The notes under the pieces were generated by a model that worked only from the letters and a program-made list of their open reading frames with translations, was not told the DNA's origin and did not search any database. From assembly GCA_037974665.1 (NCBI GenBank), contig CM075770.1, positions 61,329,850 to 61,393,849 on the forward strand: 64,000 nucleotides of DNA, written 5' to 3'. The position numbers and the translations under genes are program-made. Source of the DNA: Ehretia macrophylla (lineage: Eukaryota > Streptophyta > Magnoliopsida > Boraginales > Ehretiaceae). Positions 1 to 9,009 of the stretch are shown piece after piece (the first letter of the stretch is position 1; each line of letters opens with the position of its first letter).

Positions 1-677
1 TATTTATAAAATTTAATGTTAAATAAATTTTGTTATTTTATATAAAATTAATTAATTTATAATTTATTATAACAAATTTTAGTTTTTGAATACCATTTTG
101 TAGCCCCGTGGTGGCCATTGGCAACCAAACAGCGACAAAAAGTAAAAGTTTGGGAGCTAATAGATATGAAGGGGCAACAAATTAAAAATATAAATTAAAT
201 TGTTTATATAAATAAATAAATTCATTTATTTAGAATAAAATTAATAATATAAATCAAAAGTTGTTTTTAGATAATATAAAACATATTTACAAAATTTAAT
301 GTTAAATAAATTAAGTTATTTAATATAAAATTAATTAATTTATAATTTATTATAACAAATTTTAATTTTTGAATATTATTTTGTAGCCTCGTGGTGGCCA
401 TTGGACACCAAACGGCGACAAAAAGTAAAAGTTTGGTGGTCATTTGGTCGCTAATAGATATGAAGGGGCCACAAATTAAAAATATAAATCAAATTATTTA
501 TACAAATAAAAAAATTCATTTATTTAAAATAAAATTAATAATATAAATCAAAAGTTGTTTTTAGATAATATAAAACATATTTAAAAAATTTAATGTTAAA
601 TAAATTTATTTATTAAATATAAAATTAATTAATCTGTAATTTACTATTACAAATTTTAGTTTTTGAATACCATTTTG

Positions 678-2431
678 TAGCCCCGTGGTGGCCATTGGCC
701 ACCAAACGGGGACAAAAAGTAAAAGTTTGTCCGCTAATAAATATGAAAGGGCAACAAATTAAAAATATAAATCAAATTGTTTATATAAATATATAAATTC
801 TTTTATTTGGCATAAAATTAATAATATAAATCAAAAGTTATTTTTAGATAATATAAAACATATTTACAAAATTTAATGTTAAATAAATTAAGTTATTTAA
901 TATAAAATTAATTAATTTATAATTTATTATAACAAATTTTAATTTTTTGAATACCATTTTGTAGCCCCGTGGTGGCCATTGGACATCAAATGGCGACAAA
1001 AAGTAAAAATTTGGTGGCCATTTGGTCGCTAATAGATATGAAGTGGCTACAAATTTAAAATATAAATCAAATTGTTTATACAAATAAATAAATTCATTTA
1101 TATAGAATAAAATTAATAATATAAATCAAATGTTGTTTTTGGATAATATAAAACATATTTAGAAATTTTAATGTTAAATAAATTTATTTAAGTAATATAA
1201 AATTAATTAATTTAAAAATTATTATAACAAATTTTAGTTTTTGAATACCATTTTCTAGCCCCGTGGTGGTCAATGGCCAGCAGACGGCCAAAAAACGTAA
1301 AAGTTTGGTGGCCATTTGGTGGCCAATTGATATGAAGGGGCTACAAATTAAAAATATAAATCAAATTGTTTATATAAATAAATAAATTCATTTATTTATG
1401 ATAAGATTAATAATATAAATCAAAAGTTGTTTTTAGATAATATAAAACATATTTACATAATTTATTGTTAAATCAATTAAGATATTTAATGTAAAATTAA
1501 TTAATTTATAATTTATTATAACAAATTTTAGTTTTTGAATACCATTTTGTAGCCCCGTGGTGGCCATTGGCCACCAAACGGCGACAAAAAGTAAAAGTTT
1601 GGTGGCCATTTGTTTGCTAATAGATATGTAGGGGCTACAAATTAAAAATATAAATCAAATTGTTTATATACTTAAATAAATTCATTTATTTAGAATAAAA
1701 TTAATAATATAAATGAAAAGTTATTTTTAGATAATATAAAACATATTTACAAAATTTTATGTTAAATATAATTTGTTATTTAATATAAAATTAATTAATT
1801 TATAATTTATTATAACAAATTTTAGTTTTTGAAAAGCATTTTGTAGCCCCGTGGTGGCGATTGGCCCCCAAACGGCGACAAAAAGGAAAAGTCTTGTGGC
1901 CATTTTGTCACCAATAGATAGGAACGGGGTACAAATTAAAAATATAAATCAAATTATTTATATAAATAAATAAATTCATTTATTTAGAATAAAATTAATA
2001 ATATAAATCAAAAGTTATTTTTGGATAATATAAAACATATTTACAAAATTTAATGGTAAATAAATTTAGTTATTTAATGTAAAATTAATTAATTTATAAT
2101 TTATTATAACAAAATTTGGGTTTTGAATACCATTTTGTAGCCCCGTGGAGGCCATTGGCCACCAAACAGTGACAAAAAGTAAAAGTTTGGTGGCCATTTT
2201 GTTGCCAATAGATAGGAAGGGCCTAAAAATTAAAAATATAAATCAAATTGTTTATATAAATAAATAAATTCTTTTATTTAGAATAAAATTAATAATATAA
2301 TTCAAAAGTTGTTTTTAGATAATATAAAACATATTTACAAAATTTAATGTTAAATAAATTTAATTATTTAATATAAAATTAATTAATTTATAATTTATTG
2401 TAACAATTTTTACTTTTTGAATACCATTTTG
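678..2431. repeat. Six-monomer higher-order unit, copy 1
   Basis: Six successive monomers can be typed by their variable segment: a short form (GTCCGCTAATAA), a TCGCTAATAG form, a GCCAATTG form, a GCTAATAGATATGTAG form with a CTTAAATAAATTC variant, and two ATAGATAGGAA forms, the last with GGGCCTAAAAATT. The same order recurs at 47700-49433. The typing was done by eye on diagnostic bases. Confidence 0.65.
1546..1641. repeat. Fold-back core of the satellite monomer (type example)
   Basis: The outer arms TTTGTAGCCCC (1546-1556) and GGGGCTACAAA (1631-1641) are perfect inverted repeats. Inside them GGCCACCAAAC (1569-1579) and GTTTGGTGGCC (1597-1607) form a second perfect 11-bp inverted repeat with a 17-base spacer. 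The core is GC-rich in an otherwise AT-rich monomer. Short-class monomers lose the inner 3' arm. This may be a remnant of a small fold-back transposon that was amplified in tandem, but no coding sequence or flanking target duplication supports that. Confidence 0.85.
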
Positions 2432-4370
2432 TAGCCCCGTGGTGGCCATTGGTGTGACGCCCGAGAATTCTATCATAAATCTATTTATAATTGTTGCATA
2501 TCTATTTGCGCATTTCTACGTGCATCATCTTTCTTACTTAATTGTTTTTATTAGAGGTTACTATTCATAAAAATTTTGACCGCCTCGAAAGTTAAATTTT
2601 ATATTCTTCCTAGATCATAGGACATCTAGAAGGAATCGAGACCTAGTCATTTTAGAATTTCGAGCTTAGGAGCGTGCATTTAAAAAATAGATTTCATGTC
2701 CTTTGAATAGTGTTACGTAAGAATAGTGTTAATTGCAACTAAAAACATTTAAAATTGCATTTTGGCTTAGTTGATCAAGTTTTTTGGGACTAATTAACTC
2801 AATTAATAGACATACACATACATATAATAAATCAAACTCATAAAATTAAAAACAAAAACACATAACTTGTCATCAAAACAAATGCAAAAATGCCATCTTT
2901 GTCCCTCCATTTGGCCGTCCACCTCTAGGAGAAGAAATGAGGATTTTTCATCTTCAAAGCTTGATCTTGGATGCTCCCTAAGGCTTCTACAAGTGATCTC
3001 AACCTAGCTCAAGCTTGTTCTTGCATCTACTAAGCTTGTTTATGTGAGGGAGTTCAATTTTTTTTAGTTAAAGTTTATGCATCTTGTTGAATTTCTTATA
3101 TTTGTTGATTATAGCTCTAAAACTTGTTATACATGCTTATAATATGCTTAATAGATTCTATAGAGTTAACTTTTGAAACTTATTATCAATGTTTATGGTT
3201 GAAAGTTGAGATTGAACAAAAGAGGTGATGAATAGTGTACGTTTTTAGGGTTTTGAATAAAATTGCTAATTAACTTGAATTCAGACTTCAATTAGATGCT
3301 CTAGACCCTAGTGAAGTTAGTTGAAAAGCCACGTGAGGTTGAATCACTCAAAACCGAGCTTAATTGCATAAATAGCTGACTTTAAAAAAGGGACTTTTTC
3401 CGTTGAGCAATCCGGGCAAGTTTGGGCTATGATTCGGGTATCCTTAAGCTAAGGAAGCACATTTGGTGCTTTCGTTACGCGAAAATGGGGTTCGGTTAGT
3501 ATAGTTGTAGTTAAAACCCGCTCGGAGCCTTTCCGAGCTTTATCTTCTAAATTGAGTTTTTATGATCTTATTAGGTATCTTTTAGCTTAATTAGGACTAT
3601 AGGATGATTAGAAGATAATTTGGAAACCTTGAGATGAGCATAGGAGAAGGAAAGTTTGGTTAAAGAAAGGGGAAAAAGTAGTTTTGGCTATATTTGATGC
3701 TTTTGGAACTTGAAGTTGAGTTATCATGTATTGTATTGAATATCTAAGATATAATTAAGCTATTTGAGTAGTTCGTGGGAAATATTTATGTTGATTACTT
3801 CTTTTGGGACTTTAAACCTATTTTCGTGCTATTGTGAGCTTATATTGTGCATATGTGTGAAGGCGGCCTCCTTTGTCGACCCTCTTATATGTTATTTGAT
3901 ATCTTGATTGCTTGTGACTTGTCTCGGGGTTGCGCAACCTTTTCGGACATGGTAGCGTCGAGAAACACGGGCGGCGCCGGGCTTGCCGTGCTCCCTCAAC
4001 TACTATGGTGCCTATTCCCTTCTCGCTGAGGCATACTCCACTACCCCAGAGGCGTGGTTCAGCTGCTGGGCATGGACCTACCTCAGGAGAAAGGGTCGTA
4101 GGATTAGGGATACATCCGGAGTATCCCAACTTGTTGGTGTTTGGGGTTTGCCGGCATGTTCGTGAAGTTCGTGGTTCGTGGCTTGTGATTGAAGACTTGA
4201 AGTGGAACCGTATCCTTTTTAATGTGGTTAATTACTTGGCTTTTTATCTTGCTTATTTATGTTGCATATATATGTTTTCTTGTGTTTGCATATCATATTG
4301 CACGTTTGTATGTTGCATCACCTCCCTCGCTGGGCAACTTTGTTGCTCACTCCTCATTTAATATGTTTCA

Positions 4371-4445
4371 GGAGAAGCTGAGGTGAATCCCCAGCTGTTA
4401 GAAGTAGAAGAAGAAGAAGAAGTTCACGTAGATCAGAATCCGTGA
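4371..4445 (+). other. Short acidic reading frame in the A LTR
   Basis: The 25 codons after an acceptor-like TTTCAG read AEVNPQLLEV, then a run of five Glu, then VHVDQNP and a stop. The A-type copy at 42933-44505 differs in length only by one whole GAA codon. The frame has no start codon of its own, so if it is expressed it would have to be an internal or 3' coding exon. This is a conserved frame, not an established gene; see the findings for the comparison between families. Confidence 0.4.
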
Positions 4446-4730
4446 CTTTGTGTGCTAAGGTGGATCTTATGTACAGTTTGCGTGAAGTTCATGTTAAGTG
4501 TTGTATTTTGAGACCTTAGGGTCTTGTTTATATGTTTGGTAGTTGAAGTCTTGAATGTTAGAGAAAGATGTTGGATTGTAATAATGGATTCTAGATTTTA
4601 TCTTCTATTGCATGCTTGGAGTGTTTATTATCATGCAAATAGAACTTAAAACTATAATTATATCTAACTACTTTTGGTTAAAGCCAACTTGTCTTGCATG
4701 CTTGCGTGTCTAAGTAAATTGTTGTTGCTC

Positions 4731-4749
4731 CAAGGCTCGGATGGCCTTG
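4731..4749 (+). other. Conserved U5 hairpin, A LTR
   Basis: CAAGGC and GCCTTG form a perfect 6-bp stem around the loop TCGGATG. TCCGA at 4871-4875 is complementary to TCGGA in the loop. The same arrangement occurs in every sufficiently complete LTR of the window. It may be an RNA structure in R/U5. Confidence 0.55.
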
Positions 4750-4934
4750 TGAATTTGACTTGACTTTGGGAATATTAAAAGATAAGTTGTCTAAATTGTT
4801 GTTTATAGTTCAAATGTTATAAGTGACTATTTACAGGTACAGTTTTATCCTTAGTACAGAGGAGACTCTATCCGAGTGACGGGTCCGGGCTTAACCTTTA
4901 GCGTGGGGTTAGGTTCGGGGCGCTACACTTTAGG

Positions 4935-4946
4935 TGGTATCAGAGC
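4935..4946 (+). other. Primer binding site of element A
   Basis: TGGTATCAGAGC lies seven bases after the LTR end. It is complementary to the 3' end of plant initiator methionine tRNA, the primer usual for plant Ty3/gypsy and Ty1/copia elements. Confidence 0.93.
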
Positions 4947-5883
4947 TACTTGAATGCTTGAAGCCGAGTTAACTTCCTTGGCATGTGGGTAGTGATATAT
5001 ATGTGAAAGTGAATTATGTGAATATGTGATTGTTAAATTGTTTAAGTACTTGGATAAAAGACATGCTAGCATGAAAAGGAATGATAAAGCATGATGTGAT
5101 AGGAATAGGAAAAGTTTAGTGTTTAATGTTGTTAAGTGTTTTATATGTTTCTTATGTAGGTAAAATGTTTGAGAACAATGTGTACATTATCTTTGCATAG
5201 TTTATTTGCCTATTATAATATTATGTTCTTCTAGCATTGATATGAGGAGACGGGGTAGACCAAGGAGAGAGCTGGAGGAAGCCCCCAGGCAGGATGTACC
5301 GTGGCAATGTGCTGGGGCAGCCGGGGATGTACCGCAGGGTCAAGAACCGAGTAATGCTAAGATTTTGGCCACAATGGCCACCGCAATGAATACCATAGCT
5401 CAGTTTGTGGTTCAGCAGGGTACAACAAGTGTCGGCAGAGAGAATCAGGCTGCCAGAGCAGAGGGCAGTGGTGCTGCAGGGCGTAACTTGTTTGATAAAT
5501 TCCTGCATCACGGGGCATATAGTTTTTATGGCGAGCCTGACGACATGAAAGCAAAGATGTGGTTAAGTAAATTTGAGAAAGTTGTTGCGATACTTGAGTG
5601 TAACGATGAAAGAAAGATTACCTATGCTACCTTTTTAATGGAGGGTGACGCCGAGGAGTGGTGGCGTACTATTAGAGAGAAATGGGGTGCTGAGAGGGTT
5701 CAGCATGTATGGGCTGACTTTGTTGGTGAGTTTCGAGATAAATATGTATCGGTTGTAGCCCGTGAGAGACATTAGGATGAATTCATAGCTTTGAAATAGG
5801 GGAATATGACTGTAGACCAGTATGAGGCTACCTTTACTAGACTATCTCAATATGTGCCAGCTTTAGTTCAGTCGGAGGATGTG

Positions 5884-8403
5884 TGTGATACCCCGAACCT
5901 GGCATATATTTAATAGCATTTAAAGTTCATTTAAATTGTATTTTATTGACCTTTCACCTTCTTTGACCAAACTAGTTGACTTTTCATCTACAATGACCAA
6001 CTAGGACAAGGTGAAAATTTTTGAAATGTTTAATAAAGGGCAAACTTGGGATTAGAAATAAAAAAATGCAATGTTAAGTTAGTCAAATTTTGGCTCAACT
6101 TTGGAATTAAATCTGAATCAATTGGGGAAGAGTTAGGTAGCGAATTATATATGGTTGGAAAGCTCTATGTGTCAAGTTTTTGAGGCTTCAAACCGTTCGT
6201 GAATTGGAGTTTTCTAGAAGAAGTTATGGCCATTTTCGTAAGGTCACGCATAGCTGTTTTGGTTTAGAGGGTTGTCCGAACCTTGGACCATTTGTCATCT
6301 TATATATGCATAATACATTACATAAACATGCGAAAATCAGGGAAAAAAAATAGAAAGGGCCAAAACCATAGCAGAAAAAGAAAAAAAGATTTCAACCTTC
6401 AAATCTTCAAATCTTCGCGTGAGCTTGCACGGGGTTGTTTCCGAGGCATCCAGCGTGGTTTCCCTAGCGTCTAGGAGCGTCTAAGGTGAGGGTTTCATCG
6501 TTATTTGTGCATTTGAAAATATTGAACGTAAACTTTAATTTTTGTGATTTAACCATAGGTTGTTATTTTGTCCATTTCATTGCTTAAAGAATGTTCCATA
6601 GCAATTGTAGAACGTGTATTTATAGCTTTTTAACATTTTCTGCAGCTGAATATCGAATTTGAAATATAAATTGTGTAATGAATAGTAAATAGTGAATAGT
6701 AAACCCCCGTTTCGATGAAGTTGCGCTGTTATGCTTTCTGTTGATGTGAAAAGGTGCTAGGTATGCTAGAATGTCTAAATGCATGGTTTGTTTAGGTTGC
6801 GTAATGGAAAAAATGAGAAAAATGCCTTGGTGAAAGTCGGGGTCGTTTAGGTCGAGTTTAGCGTTTCTCGTTTTACATGATGGCATTGTTTCGGGAGGCC
6901 ATGGAAGCACTTTTGGTGCGATTATGGCATTGGTTGGGTGTTTGGTTAGTATAGTTGTAGTTCAAACGAGCAAAGGGGAAAATCGGGACTTTGCGTGAAT
7001 TCTAGGGTAAAGTAGGGTTTCGGGGTCTTTAGACGTGCCTTATAGTGACCTATGAGGATTGGTGAAGTCGCTTTCCAAAGCTCGTGGCTCGTTTGAAAGT
7101 ATTAGCGTTTTGAAAGTTGGGGACATTTTTGGGATTTTGTGTGTTTTCATAGTATATTGCTTATAGAATGTTTATAATGCCTATAGAATACTTGTTAATG
7201 CTTGATAATGTTAGTTGGTGTTGCTCTTGTTACTTGTTTGATTGCAAATGCTTGTTAATGCTTATTACACTTGTTAGAGTTGATTATTGATTGAAATGTT
7301 TATCAATTGTTGAGAATGCTTGATATCGCTCGTTTATCGCCTTGTATCGAGTCTTGCATTGCATAGTGTCTCGCACGTGAGTGATGGGCCTCTCTGGGTA
7401 GCCTCGGGTTGCCAGTGTTGGTTGCTCTAGCTCCGTAGCTATTCCCTCTTCTCGCTTGGGTTGCCTCCCAGGGAGTTTTGGGTCGTAAAATTGATGGATA
7501 CTTCCGGGGTATTCCAAACTGGTGTTATAAGGTGGTTTGGGTCGGCGCGTCATCGTTAATGTCATCGGTACATTACTCGCTCGAGTGATCCATAGCCTTC
7601 AAAGTGTGGTATAGCTTTGATTGGTTGTGTTAATGCTTTTCTTAATTGTTTATTGTATTGTTGTATATATTGAATGCCTTTTATTGATTGTATTGCTTAA
7701 CTGTACCTATTTGCATTGCACGATCTTCTTTCTCTCAAACTCGATATCTTTCTCGCCCTCACTGAGTATACGTGTTGTGTATACTCACTTCTCACCACCA
7801 TATTTCAGGAAATGCCTTGTTAGCTGAAAAGTTCGTGGATATGTGATAGTTCGTGCCTGAAGAGTTGTCTTGCGTGCTTTGTAGCTTGAGCTGTCAAAGA
7901 TGTAAAGATGTATGTTCATATGTTGGATGTATTTATTGTTAAAAGAAATGTAAATTAATCTAGCTAAGTAGTTGAGGTAGATTGATAAGCTAGTTATGTT
8001 TTCAGTAGTATAGTTAACCTCGATGCATGTTTGTAATTGTCTAAAAGAAAAGGGTGAGAATGGTATGATAGTATATGTTATGCAGTAGATTAGTATGGAT
8101 TAAATGTCAAGCTTGAATGTTCTTGTAAAAGATGTAAAGAGATATGTTAGTTTTTAAACTGGAAATGTATATTTATATGCTGTGTTTAGTTGTTGAGAAC
8201 CAAGGCTCGGATGGCCTTGAGGTGGTTGAATGTTTGGACATGGTATTGGTCCACTTATATGCTGTTATAGGATTTTACATTTTGCCTAGAAATAGGGGAG
8301 ACTCCATCCGTTTTTCCTGAAAATTTATGCCCTGGTTTGGATTTGGGTTGTGATTAGATTGATTGATAGAACTCCCGGACTCGAGAGGGATCGGGGTGTT
8401 ACA
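5884..8403 (+). mobile_element. Solo LTR F inside the gag of element A
   Basis: This 2520-bp LTR begins TGTGATACCCCGAACCTGG and ends GGGGTGTTACA. It is flanked by the 5-bp target duplication ATGTG (5879-5883 and 8404-8408), and no internal region is present. It is a different family from A, B and C. Its landmarks are a TATATATG box at 6301, GGTGAGGG at about 6485, an acceptor-like TTTCAG ending at 7808, a diverged GC-rich block at about 7340-7550, the hairpin at 8201-8219, and CATCCG at 8305-8310, which pairs fully with CGGATG in the loop. Solo LTRs normally form by recombination between the two LTRs of one element. Confidence 0.94.
6301..6308 (+). promoter_or_regulatory. TATA-like box of LTR F
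   Basis: TATATATG lies about 185 bp upstream of the GGTGAGGG motif. LTRs E and J show the same spacing. It is likely to be the core of the LTR promoter; the transcription start itself cannot be read from sequence. Confidence 0.4.
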
Positions 8404-9009
8404 ATGTGAAGATCCAGAGATTTATCACAGGGTTGAGGAGTGACATCATGTTTAATTTGTCTTCGCAAGATTATCCGAGCTATGCTGTAGTAGTTAGGGC
8501 CGCATCGAGATATGAGAAACGCAAGGCAGATGTGTTAGCTCAGTCTAGTCAGTCAAGCAAATGTCAGTTTCAGTCTCAGAGACAGGGTTATCAGAGGCAG
8601 TATCAGCAGTCTATTCAGACTCAGCAGCCTAGGCAAACCCAGAGCTATCCAGGACCAGTTCAGGTATAGTCACAGCCGAGACCAGCTCAGAGCCAGCCAC
8701 AGGGACAGTCAAAGACCCGACTAGTGACTGCTAGATCTCAGCAGGGTAGTTCTGCTACATCTACTTATAGGGCCCCTACAGAAGGTGCTGCTGCTAAGAA
8801 GAATCTACAATGTACTCATTGCAACCGCAAAGGCCACACGGAGGCTGAGTGTTAGAGGAAATTGGGCCGTTGCACAGGTTGTGGTAGTGATCAGCATAGA
8901 GTTAGAGATTGCCCCAAGTTTAAATATGGTCAGGGATAGATTTCAGGCCAGGGTGCCCAAACTAGAGCTTCAGGAGTAGCTACTGTACCGTGAGGTCAGG
9001 CACGGGTAT

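Larger units (their letters stand above)
1..2452. repeat. 294-bp satellite array, block 1
   Basis: Head-to-tail tandem repeat. The landmark TAGCCCCGTGG recurs at 101, 383, 678, 962, 1256, 1550, 1844, 2138 and 2432, giving spacings of 282, 295, 284 and then 294 repeatedly. Each monomer is a very AT-rich stretch carrying one GC-rich core of about 100 bp. Short monomers (282-284 bp) lack about 11 bp around the second GGTGGCCATTTGG. Open frames crossing the array are by-products of its low stop density in some frames and are not genes. Element A interrupts the array directly after 2452. Confidence 0.97.
2453..4927 (+). repeat. Element A 5' LTR
   Basis: It begins TGTGACGCCCGAG and ends GGGGCGCTACA, directly before the primer site, and is 2475 bp long. 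Landmarks in order are a CATATAATAA TATA-like stretch near 2822, a GTGAGGG donor-like motif at 3044, the GC-rich block at about 3920-4170 with the palindrome GGTTGCGCAACC-like core, an acceptor-like TTTCAG ending at 4371, the acidic frame from 4371, the hairpin CAAGGC/GCCTTG at 4731-4749, and TCCGA at 4871. It matches 12476-13700 and 42933-44505. Confidence 0.95.
5242..8980 (+). pseudogene. gag: Element A gag, split by solo LTR F
   Basis: This region corresponds to a Ty3/gypsy Gag, the structural protein of the cytoplasmic particle. It opens with the basic stretch MRRRGRPRRE, runs through the retrotransposon Gag core (FDKFLHHGAYSFYGEP, then the EEWWRTIREKW region) and, after the inserted LTR, resumes with FITGLRSD, a Gln/Pro-rich linker and a CCHC zinc knuckle (CTHCNRKGHTEAEC) at 8811-8852. 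Comparable gag regions are in elements B and C. The gag is broken several times in addition to the LTR insertion at 5884-8403, which carries an ATGTG target duplication. Confidence 0.88.

Noticed and set aside
844-1083. Open frame of 79 codons on the minus strand in the satellite
   Set aside because: Similar frames recur at 49123-49323, 61050-61241 and 63065-63253 because the monomer is repeated. They vary in frame and length with monomer indels and show no coding bias.
3930-4361. Open frame of 143 codons in the A LTR, and 105-113-codon frames in LTRs B, H and J
   Set aside because: They cover the GC-rich LTR block, where both strands are open and the best frame changes between copies. Conservation follows the DNA rather than a protein frame, so I do not call a gene.
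4935-4946. Matches to initiator methionine tRNA, considered as tRNA genes
   Set aside because: Only 12 bases match, each next to an LTR end. They are primer binding sites, and no cloverleaf can be drawn around them.
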